From Candidatus Accumulibacter conexus (GTDB lineage: Bacteria; Pseudomonadota; Gammaproteobacteria; Burkholderiales; Rhodocyclaceae), in the NCBI GenBank assembly GCA_017592775.1, contig JAGFNJ010000001.1, positions 1-64,000 of the forward strand: 64,000 nucleotides of DNA, read 5' to 3'. The position numbers and the translations under genes were made by a program. Within the stretch, counting starts at the first letter, position 1. Every line of letters begins with the position of its first letter. The notes beneath the pieces were generated by a model. The model was not told where the DNA came from. It searched no databases and worked only from the letters and a program-made list of their open reading frames with translations. Of this stretch, positions 20,286 to 29,952 are shown piece after piece.

Positions 20286-21464
20286 ATGATCGTGGTGAGT
20301 GAAACGTGGCCAGCGGGGCTGGGGCCAGTGATCTGCGTCGTCGGGGCGCGTCCGAACTTCATGAAGATGGCGCCGATTCTGCGTGCCTTCGCGGCGCATC
20401 GTCCGCCACTGCCGGCGCTGCTCGTCCACACCGGCCAGCATTACGACCGTGATATGAACGATCGCCTGTTCGACGATCTGCGACTGCCGCGTCCCGATAT
20501 CAATCTCGAAGTCGGGTCCGGCACGCACGCAGTGCAGACGGCGGAGGTGATGCGTCGCTTCGAACCGGTACTCGACGCACAGCGGCCGGCCTGCGTGCTG
20601 GTCGTCGGCGACGTCAATTCGACCCTCGCCTGCGCCCTCGTGTGCGCCAAGAAGGATGTGCCCGTGGTGCATGTCGAGGCCGGCCTGCGCAGTCACGATC
20701 GCCGCATGCCGGAAGAGATCAACCGTCTCCTGACTGACCAGATTGCCGATCGGCTCTACACCACGGAGCGTGGTGCGCACGTGAATCTGGAGCGCGAAGG
20801 GGTCGCCACCGAGCGCCTGTGTTTTGTCGGCAACGTGATGATCGACTCGCTACTGGCGAACAGTGAGTTCGCTCCCCCTGCGACGAAGACCCTGCAACTG
20901 GCTGGCATCGCGGCGCAGGTTGCCGATACCGCACCGGGTTACGCCGTCGTGACGCTGCATCGGCCATCCAACGTCGATCGGCCGGAGTCGCTGCAACCGC
21001 TGCTGAGCGTACTGCGGGAGGTGTCGCAGAAGCTGCCGCTGATCTTCGCCATGCACCCACGGACGCGCGCCAACATGGAGCGTTTCGGCCTGCAGGATCT
21101 GCTGTCCAGCCCGCGCATCGTTCTCCTGCCACCCCAAGGCTATCTGGAGATGCTCGGTTTGCTGAAGGGCGCGCGGCTCGTTCTCTCGGATTCCGGTGGC
21201 CTGCAGGAGGAAAGCACGGCCCTTGGCGTGCCCTGCCTGACGATACGCGAGAACACCGAGCGGCCGATCACCGTCGACGAGGGAACCAACACACTGGTCG
21301 GCAGCAATCCTGAGGCGATCCGCGCCGGCGTCGACGCGATCCTTGCCGGCGCTGGCAAGACCGGGCGCATCCCTGAGTTCTGGGATGGCCGGGCGGCGCA
21401 AAGAATCGCTGCCGATCTCGCCACGTGGCTGCTGGCGCGGCACCAGCAGCAGGCGTCGCTCTAG
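20286..21464 (+). CDS. wecB: UDP-N-acetylglucosamine 2-epimerase (non-hydrolysing)
   Basis: The 392-residue enzyme interconverts UDP-GlcNAc and UDP-ManNAc. It shows the family features VVGARPNFMKMAPI, LLVHTGQHYDRDM, VVGDVNSTLACAL, VEAGLRSHDRRMPEEINR, VTLHRPSNVD and the C-terminal LSDSGGLQEE and TERPITVDEGTN. It lies 6 bp after the ATPase gene. In this locus it would supply a ManNAc-type nucleotide sugar, or its derivative, for the repeat unit. Confidence 0.93.
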   Translation: MIVVSETWPAGLGPVICVVGARPNFMKMAPILRAFAAHRPPLPALLVHTGQHYDRDMNDRLFDDLRLPRPDINLEVGSGTHAVQTAEVMRRFEPVLDAQRPACVLVVGDVNSTLACALVCAKKDVPVVHVEAGLRSHDRRMPEEINRLLTDQIADRLYTTERGAHVNLEREGVATERLCFVGNVMIDSLLANSEFAPPATKTLQLAGIAAQVADTAPGYAVVTLHRPSNVDRPESLQPLLSVLREVSQKLPLIFAMHPRTRANMERFGLQDLLSSPRIVLLPPQGYLEMLGLLKGARLVLSDSGGLQEESTALGVPCLTIRENTERPITVDEGTNTLVGSNPEAIRAGVDAILAGAGKTGRIPEFWDGRAAQRIAADLATWLLARHQQQASL

Positions 21465-21481
21465 GCTGCGGGGTACGCGAG

Positions 21482-22342
21482 ATGCCGGGCAAGCCGATCA
21501 CCAACGCCCTGACGATCGATGTCGAGGATTATTTTCAGGTATCGGCACTTGCCCCGTACATCCCGCGGGACGAGTGGCCGCAGCGCCCCTGCCGGGTCGA
21601 ACGGAACGTCGAGCGGATTCTGCTGATGCTCGACGACAGCCGGGTTCGGGCGACCTTCTTCACACTGGGCTGGATTGCCGAGCGCTATCCGCAACTGGTG
21701 CGGCGAATCGCCGATGCCGGGCATGAAGTCGCCAGCCACGGCTTCGGTCATGAGCGCGCCAGCGATCTCAGCCGGGCCGACTTTTACGCCGATATCCGCC
21801 GTGCCAAGCTGCTGCTCGAGGACATCTCGGGCCAGGAGATCAGGGGCTACCGCGCGCCGAGCTTCTCGATCGGGGCGGGCAACCTGTGGGCGTTCGATTG
21901 CCTGGCCGAGGCAGGCCATCAGTACAGTTCGAGCATCTATCCGATTCGCCACGACCACTACGGCATGCCGGACGCCCCGCGCTTCGCGCATCGCGTGCGG
22001 CACGGCCTGCTCGAGCTGCCGGTGACCACCGCCCACTTCCTGAATCGCAACTGGCCGGCCAGCGGCGGTGGCTACTTCCGGCTGCTGCCGTACGTGCTGT
22101 CGCGCTGGCTGTTGCGGCAGGTGAACGAGCGCGATGGGCAGCCGGCGATCTTCTACTTCCATCCCTGGGAAATCGACCCCGGGCAGCCACGAATCCCGGA
22201 TCTCACGGTCAAGACACGTTTTCGCCACTACGTGAACCTGGATCGCACCGAGGGACGTCTGCGGCGACTGCTGGCCGATTTTCGCTGGGGCCGCATGGAC
22301 GAGGTATTTCTCGGCAGCGGCATTGCCGCAGTCGCCGCATGA
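21482..22342 (+). CDS. XrtA-system polysaccharide deacetylase
   Basis: The 286-residue NodB-fold deacetylase has the catalytic Asp region NALTIDVEDYFQ at the N-terminus, the metal-binding His motif VASHGFGHE near 90, and RGYRAPSFSIG. The C-terminal part carries AIFYFHPWEIDPGQPRIP. The exosortase A deacetylase family is usually about this size. It is probably cytoplasmic because no signal peptide is seen, and acts on lipid-linked or nucleotide-linked amino sugars by inference. The start at 21482 is 17 bp after wecB; its stop overlaps the FemAB start (ATGA). Confidence 0.9.
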   Translation: MPGKPITNALTIDVEDYFQVSALAPYIPRDEWPQRPCRVERNVERILLMLDDSRVRATFFTLGWIAERYPQLVRRIADAGHEVASHGFGHERASDLSRADFYADIRRAKLLLEDISGQEIRGYRAPSFSIGAGNLWAFDCLAEAGHQYSSSIYPIRHDHYGMPDAPRFAHRVRHGLLELPVTTAHFLNRNWPASGGGYFRLLPYVLSRWLLRQVNERDGQPAIFYFHPWEIDPGQPRIPDLTVKTRFRHYVNLDRTEGRLRRLLADFRWGRMDEVFLGSGIAAVAA

Positions 22343-23424
22343 GAACGACCAGCGAGGAAGTATCGAGAATCGCCGCCGCGACGGCCCCACTCGTCGTCAG
22401 GCGCCTGCAGGTCGGCGATGCCGCCGCCGTTGCACGCTGGGACGCGTTCGTCGATGAGTGTCCGCCGGCGACCTTCTTTCATCGCGCCGGCTGGCAGCGA
22501 ATCGTCGCCGAGGTCTTCCGCCATCCGACGCACTTCCTTTATGCCGAGCGTGCCGGTCGCATCGAGGCAGTCCTGCCGCTGGCACAGGTGAAGAGCCTGC
22601 TGTTCGGCAACGCGTTGGTCTCGCTGCCCTTCGCCGTCTACGGTGGTGTCGCTGCCAGCACCCCGCAGGCTGCCGATCTTCTCGAAGACGAGGCGCAAGC
22701 CCTGGCGCGGCGCCTCGGGGTCGACCATCTGGAACTGCGAAACGTGCACCAGCGTCATCCGGAATGGCCGCAGCAGAGCCTCTATGTCCGGTTCCGGCGA
22801 GCCATCGCCGCGGAAGTGGAAGCGAACATGCTGGCGATTCCGCGCAAGCAGCGCGCGATGGTGCGCAAGGGAATGAAGAGCGGTCTGCGCAGCGAAATCG
22901 ATTCCGACAGCCAGCGCTTTTTTGCGCTCTACGCCGACAATGTCCACCGCCATGGCACGCCAGCCTTGCCACGGCGCTATTTTGACCAGTTGCAGCAGGT
23001 CTTTGCCGGCAGTTGCGACATCATGACCGTGGTTGATGAGACCGGACGCCCGGTGAGCAGTGTCCTCAGCTTCTACTTCCGCGATGAGGTCCTGCCCTAT
23101 TACGCTGGCGACGAGCCCTCGGCACGTCATCTGGCGGCCAACGACTTCAAGTACTGGGAGCTGTTGCGCCGTTCCTGCGAGCGTGGCCTGAAGGTCTTTG
23201 ACTACGGACGAAGCAAGCGGGATACCGGCTCCTACTCCTTCAAGAAAAACTGGGGATTCGAGCCCGAGCCACTGTTCTACGAGTATTGCCTCTATCGTCG
23301 CGACGCGGTACCGCAGAACAACCCGGCGAACGCCAAGTACCGCCTGTTGATCAACACCTGGCAGCGGCTGCCGCTTGGTGTGGCCAACTGGCTGGGGCCG
23401 TTCATCGTTCGCAACCTCGGCTGA
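22339..23424 (+). CDS. FemAB-like XrtA/PEP-CTERM system protein (GNAT fold)
   Basis: The 361-residue protein belongs to the FemAB-related acyl/aminoacyl transferases of exosortase loci. Landmarks are FFHRAGWQRIVAEVF, a conserved basic segment IPRKQRAMVRKGMKSGL, and the GNAT-like C-terminal half with VSSVLSFYFRDEVLPYYAG and FDYGRSKRDTGSYSFKKNWGFEP. Canonical FemAB enzymes use aminoacyl-tRNA to add amino acids to peptidoglycan precursors. Here an amino acid or acyl decoration of the polysaccharide precursor is plausible but unproven. It is translationally coupled to the deacetylase. Confidence 0.9.
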   Translation: MRTTSEEVSRIAAATAPLVVRRLQVGDAAAVARWDAFVDECPPATFFHRAGWQRIVAEVFRHPTHFLYAERAGRIEAVLPLAQVKSLLFGNALVSLPFAVYGGVAASTPQAADLLEDEAQALARRLGVDHLELRNVHQRHPEWPQQSLYVRFRRAIAAEVEANMLAIPRKQRAMVRKGMKSGLRSEIDSDSQRFFALYADNVHRHGTPALPRRYFDQLQQVFAGSCDIMTVVDETGRPVSSVLSFYFRDEVLPYYAGDEPSARHLAANDFKYWELLRRSCERGLKVFDYGRSKRDTGSYSFKKNWGFEPEPLFYEYCLYRRDAVPQNNPANAKYRLLINTWQRLPLGVANWLGPFIVRNLG

Positions 23425-23507
23425 GCGAGCACGGGCGTGATCCCATGTTGTCCCCGGTCCAAGCTGGTCATTTCCTCTCCGTTCCCCACGCCTGCTGAAA
23501 GTCTTAC

Positions 23508-25061
23508 ATGATTGCCCGCGAAACAAGCTCTGCAGCTGCCGCGAAGGACCCTGGCTGGAGGTTGGCGGCGCCAGCACTCGTCCTGGTGCTGCTGGCCATC
23601 CTGGTGCTCTTTCGGGAAACGGCAAGCGACATGGCGAGCATCTGGTGGCGCTCGGATACTTACGCGCATGGAATGATCGTGCCGCCGATCGCATTGTGGC
23701 TGGTCTGGCGGGTACGCGCGGGACTCGTCGCGCTGACCCCACGGTCGAGCTACCTGGCCGTTTTCCTGCTGGGCGGCGCCGGTCTTGGCTGGTTGCTGGG
23801 CCAGGTGGCGGCGGTGAACGCGCTCTCGCAGTTTGCGCTGGTGGCCATGCTGGTTCTGGCCGTGCCAGCGCTGGTGGGCTGGCAGGTCGCGCGCTGGCTT
23901 GCGTTTCCGCTGCTGTTCCTCTTCTTCGCCGTTCCCTTCGGTGATTTCACGCAGCCCAAGCTGATGGAGTGGACTGCCGACGCGACCGTCGCCGGCCTGC
24001 GGCTCAGCGGCATCCCGGTGTACCGCGAGGGACAGCACCTGGTCATTCCGAGCGGCAACTGGGCGGTGGTCGAGGCCTGCAGTGGCGTACGCTACCTCAT
24101 CGCGTCGATCACGGTGGGAACGCTGTACGCCTATCTCACCTATCGTTCGACCTGGCGGCGCCTGCTTTTCTTCCTCGTCTCGATCATCGTGCCGGTCCTT
24201 GCCAACTGGGGGCGCGCCTACATGATCGTCATGCTCGGCCACCTTTCCGGCAACAAACTTGCGGTCGGCGTCGACCATCTGGTGTATGGCTGGGTGTTTT
24301 TCGGCGTCGTCATTCTGGCGATGTTCTGGATTGGTGCCCGCTGGCGCGAGGATGACACGCTGCCACAGGGGCCGGTCGTGGTGCCTGCGACTGGCTCGCG
24401 CGCATCCCCGGCGGCGCTGCTGGCGGCAGGACTGACGACCGTGCTGGTGGCCGGCGTGTGGCCGCTGGCGCTCTGGCAACTCGACCATGCCGCCGCGCAC
24501 GAGGTGAAGAGCCTGGCGCCTCTCGCCCCGATCGCCGGCTGGCAGAATGGCGATGCCGGTGGTCCATACGACTGGCAGCCCCGGTTTGCCGGCGCCGACG
24601 CGAGCAGGCAGGCTGTGTTCGCGCGCGATGGCCGGCGCGTCGGGCTCTTCGTTGCCTACTATCGCAACCAGGACCAACAGCGCAAGCTGGTCAGCTCGAC
24701 CAATGTCCTGGTGGCCAGTGACGATCCGGTATGGGCGAGGGTCGCCGGCGGCGTCCGGGAGATCTCGTTGAACCGGCAGCCGGTCAGGATTCGTACCGCC
24801 GAGTTGCGCGGTCCCGAAAGCGTGCGCCTGCTGGTCTGGCAATGGTACTGGATCAATGGCCGCTGGACTTCCAGTGAGGCCATCGCCAAGGCCTACACGG
24901 CGCTGTCGCGCCTCACCGGTCAGGGCGACGATTCCGCAGTCGTCATCCTGTTTGCGCAGCAGGAGGGGCCTGCGGCAGCCGATGCGACACTCGCCGACTT
25001 TGTCGACGTGGCCGCTGAGGCGATCGGGACCGCCTTGCAGCAGACCGCGAGCGGGCGCTGA
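23508..25061 (+). CDS. xrtA: Exosortase A with fused EpsI-like C-terminal domain
   Basis: The 517-residue product has two parts. Residues 1-290 form a multi-helix membrane transpeptidase with the exosortase catalytic triad: Cys in VVEACSGVRYL, Arg in NWGRAYMIVML and His in VDHLVYGWVFF. Residues about 300-515 form a periplasmic EpsI-like domain (DWQPRFAGADASRQA, ELRGPESVRLLVWQWYWING). Exosortase A recognises PEP-CTERM tails and is thought to cleave and transfer such proteins to an acceptor at the cell surface. No PEP-CTERM substrate gene is in this window. It follows the FemAB gene after 83 bp. Confidence 0.93.
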   Translation: MIARETSSAAAAKDPGWRLAAPALVLVLLAILVLFRETASDMASIWWRSDTYAHGMIVPPIALWLVWRVRAGLVALTPRSSYLAVFLLGGAGLGWLLGQVAAVNALSQFALVAMLVLAVPALVGWQVARWLAFPLLFLFFAVPFGDFTQPKLMEWTADATVAGLRLSGIPVYREGQHLVIPSGNWAVVEACSGVRYLIASITVGTLYAYLTYRSTWRRLLFFLVSIIVPVLANWGRAYMIVMLGHLSGNKLAVGVDHLVYGWVFFGVVILAMFWIGARWREDDTLPQGPVVVPATGSRASPAALLAAGLTTVLVAGVWPLALWQLDHAAAHEVKSLAPLAPIAGWQNGDAGGPYDWQPRFAGADASRQAVFARDGRRVGLFVAYYRNQDQQRKLVSSTNVLVASDDPVWARVAGGVREISLNRQPVRIRTAELRGPESVRLLVWQWYWINGRWTSSEAIAKAYTALSRLTGQGDDSAVVILFAQQEGPAAADATLADFVDVAAEAIGTALQQTASGR

Positions 25062-25488
25062 ACGCCTGCAAGGTGGTGCTGCCCGGCTTGTCGCCGATCG
25101 TGAACAATGACACGGCACGTGACGGCGCGTCGGGGGATCATTGGCGCGCTGGCTGGCGGCGAGCGGCTGCCAGTTGCAGGGGATGAGAGCCTGTCCGGGA
25201 AGGGTGACGACGGGCAGGCAGTGCGATGGCGTTGCCGGTCGGCAGCACGTGCCGGGCAATCCGCTGCGGCATGCGCTGCGGCTCGGCTTTTTTGCCATCC
25301 GCCGCGGCAGCACCACTGGGGATATCGATTGGGGCAATGGACAATCAGAGACGCGTGGTCGTCAGCCGCCGCCGCGGTGCACACGACAGCCGGCGCGGCA
25401 ACCGGCGGGTTCCAGGTTTGCCGCGGAATCAGGCGGGAGTTTCCGCCGCGGTCGTCGGTGTCCCACTGTTGCCGCGTGTGGGGCTGAC
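25062..25488. other. Non-coding gap between xrtA and the next glycosyltransferase gene
   Basis: A 427-bp stretch has no credible coding frame. Open frames here have Arg/Ala-rich, non-homologous translations and no ribosome sites. A run of six T at about 25288-25293 follows a GC-rich imperfect hairpin region and could be a weak terminator, but the stem is not clean. No promoter stands out. Confidence 0.4.
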
Positions 25489-26709
25489 ATGAAGCCCGAG
25501 ACGCGACCGCTGATCCTGCACGTGATCCATCACCTGGCGACCGGCGGACTGGAGAACGGTCTGGTCAACCTGATCAACCATCTTCCCGAGAACCGGTTTC
25601 GCCACGCCATTGCCTGCGTCGAGGACTTCTCCGATTTTCGCTTCCGCCTGACGCGGTCCGACACGCCCGTGTTTGCGTTGAACCGCTCCCGTGTCGGCGT
25701 CTGGCGGCTGCGGCATGGGTTGTTCCGTCTGTGTCGCCAGTTGCAGCCGACCATCGTCCACTCGCGCAACCAGTCGGGGCTGGATGCACTCCTGCCGGCC
25801 AGGCTGGCCGGCGTGCCGCACTGCATTCATGGCGAGCATGGCTGGGATGTCGATGATCTCGCCGGGCGACGGATCAAGCCGGCGCTGTTGCGTCGTCTGC
25901 ACGCACCGCTGATCGATCGCTACATCACCGTGTCGGCTGAACTCAGGAACTACCTTGTCGATCGTGTCGGTATTTCGTCGCGCCGGATCACCCAGATCAT
26001 CAACGGTGTCGATACCGTGCGCTACGCTCCGGCCACCCAGGCCGGCGAGCGCTGGCAGTCGCTGCCGGCGGGCTTTGCCGTCCCGGGCAGCGTGCTCATC
26101 GGAACGGTGGGACGGCTGCAGGCTGTCAAGGACCAGGCGACGCTGCTGCGTGCCTTTGCCCGCGTCGTCCGGGACGGCGATGCGGCCGCGTCGCGCGCAC
26201 GGCTGGTGATCGTCGGCGATGGCCCGCTGCGCGAATCATTGCGCAGCCTGGCTGCCGAACTCGGCGTTTCGTCACTGACCTGGTTCCCGGGTGCGGTCAG
26301 CAACGTCGGCGAAGTGCTGCAGGCTCTGGACCTCTTCGTCCTGCCGTCTCTCGCCGAGGGGATTTCGAACACGCTGCTGGAAGCAATGGCGACGGGTTTG
26401 CCGTTGCTTGCGACGGCGACCGGCGGCAACGTCGAGCTGGTAGCCGATGGGCTCAGCGGCCGCCTTTTCCAACCGCGAGACGTTGCCCGACTGGGCGACC
26501 TGTTGCGGCAGTATCTCGCCGATCCACGCCTGCGCCAACAGCACGGGAGTGCGGCGCGGGAAATCGCCGTCGCCCGCTTCAGCCTGGCAACGATGCTGGC
26601 TGACTACCAGTCCGTCTACGAGGAGTTCTGCGATCGGCGCCAACAGGCTCCAGTGACACTTGCCAGCCGTCGGCCGAACTGCGGCGCGGGGCCGGCCGAT
26701 GGCAGCTGA
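25489..26709 (+). CDS. Exosortase A-locus GT4 glycosyltransferase (first)
   Basis: The 406-residue GT-B glycosyltransferase has the PEP-CTERM-locus sugar transferase signature at the N-terminus (LHVIHHLATGGLENGLVNLI). The centre includes HCIHGEHGWDVDDLAG, and the donor-site region includes IGTVGRLQAVKDQATLL and FVLPSLAEGISNTLLEAMA (the E-x7-E motif of GT4). It probably adds one residue of the EPS repeat unit on the cytoplasmic face; the sugar is unknown. The start at 25489 gives a canonical N-terminus; frames upstream are not conserved. Confidence 0.9.
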   Translation: MKPETRPLILHVIHHLATGGLENGLVNLINHLPENRFRHAIACVEDFSDFRFRLTRSDTPVFALNRSRVGVWRLRHGLFRLCRQLQPTIVHSRNQSGLDALLPARLAGVPHCIHGEHGWDVDDLAGRRIKPALLRRLHAPLIDRYITVSAELRNYLVDRVGISSRRITQIINGVDTVRYAPATQAGERWQSLPAGFAVPGSVLIGTVGRLQAVKDQATLLRAFARVVRDGDAAASRARLVIVGDGPLRESLRSLAAELGVSSLTWFPGAVSNVGEVLQALDLFVLPSLAEGISNTLLEAMATGLPLLATATGGNVELVADGLSGRLFQPRDVARLGDLLRQYLADPRLRQQHGSAAREIAVARFSLATMLADYQSVYEEFCDRRQQAPVTLASRRPNCGAGPADGS

Positions 26710-26788
26710 GGCTGCCTTGCTGACCACTGCCGTCGCTGCAGGCGAATTGCCGACGGTTTCTTTTACCACGAGAGAATGAATACCCGAC

Positions 26789-28729
26789 ATGTGCGGCATT
26801 ACCGGAATTTTCGATACCCGTAGCCAGCGCGAAATTGATCGTGCGGTGCTTGCCCGGATGAACGAATCGCAGCACCATCGCGGCCCGGATGAGGGTGGCC
26901 TGCACATCGAGCCCGGGCTTGGGCTCGGTCACCGGCGGCTGTCGATCATCGACCTGTCGACGGGGCAGCAGCCGCTCTACAACGAGGACGAGAGCGTCTG
27001 TGTGGTCTTCAACGGCGAGATCTACAACTACCAGGAGTTGATCCCGGAACTGCTGGCGCTCGGTCACCGATTCCATACGCGCAGCGATACCGAAGTCATC
27101 GTGCACGCCTGGGAGTCCTGGGGCGAGGACTGCGTGCGCCGCTTTCGCGGCATGTTCGCCTTCGCGCTCTGGGATCGCAACCGCCAGACGCTCTTTCTGG
27201 CGCGCGACCGGCTGGCGGTCAAGCCGCTGTACTATGCGCTCCTGCCCGACGGAACCTTCCTCTTCGGCTCCGAGCTCAAGTCGCTGCTGGCGCATGGCGG
27301 CCTGGCGCGCGACATCGACCCGCTGGCGGTCGAGGAATACTTCGCCCTCGGTTATGTCGCCGAGCCGCGAACGATCTTCCGCCAGGCAAGGAAGCTGCCG
27401 CCGGCACACACGCTGACCCTGCGCCGGGGAATGCCGCTGGCCGAGCCGAAGGAGTACTGGGACGTGCGCTTCAGTCTCGACAGCCGCATCTCGCTGGCTG
27501 ATGCCTGTGCGCAGCTCGACGAACGGCTCGGCGAGTCGATTCGCCTGCGCATGATCGCCGAAGTGCCGCTTGGTGCCTTTCTCTCCGGAGGGGTCGATTC
27601 GAGTGCCGTCGTCGCCCTGATGGCGGGTCTGTCGTCGGCACCGGTGAACACCTGCTCGATCGCTTTCGATGACCCCGCCTTCAACGAAGCCGCCTTTGCG
27701 CAGAAGGTTGCCGACCGCTACCGGACCAACCATCACTGTGACCTCGTCGCCAGCGATGACTTCGACCTGATCGATACGCTGGCCCGGCTGTACGACGAGC
27801 CGTATGCCGACAGCTCGGCGATTCCCACCTACCGCGTTTGCCAGCTGGCGCGCCAGCATGTGACGGTGGCGCTTTCCGGCGACGGTGGCGACGAGACCTT
27901 TGGCGGCTACCGCCGTTACCGCCTGCACCTGATGGAAGAGCGTCTGCGCACGGCGCTGCCCTATGGGGTGCGGCGGCCGCTCTTCGGCCTGCTTGGCCGG
28001 GCCTACCCGAAGGCCGACTGGGCGCCCCGCATGTTTCGCGCCAAGACCACCTTCGAGGGCATGGCCAGAACGACCGTCGGCGGCTATTTCCACGCCATGT
28101 CGATCCTGCGTGATCCGATGCGCCGCGAGCTGTTCACCGATCGCTTCCGCCGCGAGGCCGGCGGCTACAGCGCGCAGGAGGTCTTTCGCCGGCACGCGCA
28201 GCGCGCCGGTACCGAAGATCCGCTGGCCCTGATCCAGTACCTCGATCTCAAGACATACCTCGTCGGCGACATCAACACCAAGGTGGACCGTGCCAGCATG
28301 GCGCATTCGCTCGAAGTCCGCGAGCCGCTGATGGACCACGAACTGGTCGAGTGGATGGCGACTCTGCCCTCTTCGCTGAAGGTGCGCGGCCAGGAGGGGA
28401 AGTTTCTGCTGAAGGAAGCCATGAAGCCGCGCCTGCCGCAGGACATCCTGTTCCGGCCCAAGATGGGTTTCGCCGTGCCGCTCGCGCGCTGGTTCCGCGG
28501 CCCGCTGCGGGAACGCGTGCAGCAGGCCGTGCTCGGTCCGCGCCTGGCGGCCACCGGCTGGTTCAACCCCGTCTACCTGCGGCATCTGATCGAAGCGCAC
28601 CAGTCTGGCGCAAGGGACTACAGTGCGCCCCTGTGGACGATCCTGATGTTCGAGGCTTTTCTGCGCAACGTCATGGACCCGCCGGCCGAGCATCCCGCTG
28701 CGGTTTCCGTGGTCGACGCATCGCGATGA
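26789..28729 (+). CDS. XrtA-system asparagine-synthase-like amidotransferase 1
   Basis: The 646-residue protein is a class II glutamine amidotransferase fused to an asparagine-synthetase domain. The chain begins MCGITGIF, leaving the nucleophilic Cys at the mature N-terminus, with RGPDEGG and FNGEIYNYQEL in the glutaminase domain. The ATP-pyrophosphatase loop FLSGGVDSSAVVALM and VALSGDGGDETFGGYRRY lie in the C-terminal half. Members of this exosortase-locus family are expected to amidate a carboxylate other than free aspartate, most likely on the sugar or its substituent. Its stop overlaps the following glycosyltransferase start (ATGA). Confidence 0.9.
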   Translation: MCGITGIFDTRSQREIDRAVLARMNESQHHRGPDEGGLHIEPGLGLGHRRLSIIDLSTGQQPLYNEDESVCVVFNGEIYNYQELIPELLALGHRFHTRSDTEVIVHAWESWGEDCVRRFRGMFAFALWDRNRQTLFLARDRLAVKPLYYALLPDGTFLFGSELKSLLAHGGLARDIDPLAVEEYFALGYVAEPRTIFRQARKLPPAHTLTLRRGMPLAEPKEYWDVRFSLDSRISLADACAQLDERLGESIRLRMIAEVPLGAFLSGGVDSSAVVALMAGLSSAPVNTCSIAFDDPAFNEAAFAQKVADRYRTNHHCDLVASDDFDLIDTLARLYDEPYADSSAIPTYRVCQLARQHVTVALSGDGGDETFGGYRRYRLHLMEERLRTALPYGVRRPLFGLLGRAYPKADWAPRMFRAKTTFEGMARTTVGGYFHAMSILRDPMRRELFTDRFRREAGGYSAQEVFRRHAQRAGTEDPLALIQYLDLKTYLVGDINTKVDRASMAHSLEVREPLMDHELVEWMATLPSSLKVRGQEGKFLLKEAMKPRLPQDILFRPKMGFAVPLARWFRGPLRERVQQAVLGPRLAATGWFNPVYLRHLIEAHQSGARDYSAPLWTILMFEAFLRNVMDPPAEHPAAVSVVDASR

Positions 28730-29937
28730 GCCTGCGCATCCTGCACGTCCTCGACCACTCGTTGCCGCTGCACAGCGGCTACAGTTTTCGCACGCTGGCC
28801 ATCCTGCGCGGGCAGCACGCGCTTGGCTGGCAGACGGTGCATCTGACGACGCCCAAGCAGGGCGCCAGCGATGCCCTGTGCGAGGAGGTCGACGGCTGGA
28901 CGTTCCACCGCACGCCGAGCGCGCCGGGCTGCGGCCTGCTGCGGCAGATGCGGCTGACTGCGGCGCGCCTGCAGCAAGTGGTCAGTGCCACCGCGCCGGA
29001 CCTGATCCACGCCCACTCGCCGGTCCTCAACGCCCTGCCGAGCCTTTGGGTCGGGCGGCGCCAGCGGCTGCCCGTGGTCTACGAAATGCGCGCCTCGTGG
29101 GAGGATGCGGCGGTCGATCACGGGACGACGCGTGCCGGCAGCCTGCGCTACCGTGCATCGCGGGCACTCGAGAGCTTCGCCCTGCGGCAGGCCGACGAGG
29201 TGACGACGATCTGTCAGGGACTGCACGCAGACATCGCCGTCCGCGGCATCGCGCCGGAGCGCATCACGGTGATCCCGAACGCGGTCGATGTCGAGCTGTT
29301 TCGCCTTGACGCGGAACCGGACTCCGCCTTGCGGCGGTCGCTCGGACTCGACGGCGCGACGGTCGTCGGTTTCGCTGGTTCGTTCTACGGCTATGAAGGG
29401 CTCGACCTGCTGCTCGAAGCGGCCCGCTTGCTGCTGCCCCGCCATCCGCAACTGCGTGTGTTGCTGGTCGGTGGCGGGCCGCAGGAAAGCAGCCTGCGGG
29501 CGCAGGCGACAGCGGCCGGCATCGCGCAGCACGTCATCTTCACCGGTCGGGTGCCGCATGCGGACGTGCAACGTTACTATGGACTGATCGACGTCCTCGC
29601 CTACCCGCGCCTGCCGATCCGGCTGACCGAACTGGTGACGCCGCTGAAGCCGCTCGAGGCGATGGCGCAGGGGCGGATGCTGGTCGCTTCCGACGTTGGC
29701 GGCCACCGCGAGCTGATCCGGCACGGCGAGACCGGCTTCCTCTTCCGCGCCGGGGATGCCGGTTCCCTGGCAGCGGCCATCGACGAGTTGCTCGCCAGGC
29801 GCCAGCGGTGGCCGGACATCCGCCAGCAGGCGCGCCGCTTCGTCGAGGTCGAGCGAACCTGGGCGACCAGCGTGGCGCGTTATCGCGAGGTCTACCGGCG
29901 GGCTCTGGCCCGCCATGGCCGCAGCCCATCCATCTGA
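28726..29937 (+). CDS. Exosortase A-associated GT4 glycosyltransferase (Daro_2409-like)
   Basis: The 403-residue glycosyltransferase begins MSLRILHVLDHSLPLHSGYS, characteristic of the third exosortase A sugar transferase family. It continues with HAHSPVLNALPSLWVGRR, VIPNAVDVELF, VGFAGSFYGYEGLDLLLEA and the donor-binding PLEAMAQGRMLVASDVGGHRE region. It lies between the two amidotransferase genes, translationally coupled to the first and 15 bp before the second. This alternating arrangement is typical of the family's loci. Confidence 0.9.
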   Translation: MSLRILHVLDHSLPLHSGYSFRTLAILRGQHALGWQTVHLTTPKQGASDALCEEVDGWTFHRTPSAPGCGLLRQMRLTAARLQQVVSATAPDLIHAHSPVLNALPSLWVGRRQRLPVVYEMRASWEDAAVDHGTTRAGSLRYRASRALESFALRQADEVTTICQGLHADIAVRGIAPERITVIPNAVDVELFRLDAEPDSALRRSLGLDGATVVGFAGSFYGYEGLDLLLEAARLLLPRHPQLRVLLVGGGPQESSLRAQATAAGIAQHVIFTGRVPHADVQRYYGLIDVLAYPRLPIRLTELVTPLKPLEAMAQGRMLVASDVGGHRELIRHGETGFLFRAGDAGSLAAAIDELLARRQRWPDIRQQARRFVEVERTWATSVARYREVYRRALARHGRSPSI

Positions 29938-29952
29938 GCGCGAGGTTCCATC

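Noticed and set aside
25260-25295. An intrinsic terminator after xrtA
   Set aside because: The T6 run is present but the preceding GC-rich sequence does not form a clean stem.
23292-25337. A 681-codon minus-strand frame opposite xrtA
   Set aside because: Composition is Arg/His/Pro-rich and follows the xrtA codon pattern; exosortase on the plus strand has all catalytic residues.
25107-25487. A 126-codon frame in the gap after xrtA
   Set aside because: Arg/Ala/Cys-rich, no ribosome site, no hydrophobic pattern or known motif.
26579-28693. A 704-codon minus-strand frame opposite amidotransferase 1
   Set aside because: It is antisense to a clear asparagine-synthase-family gene; no ribosome site or homologous motif.
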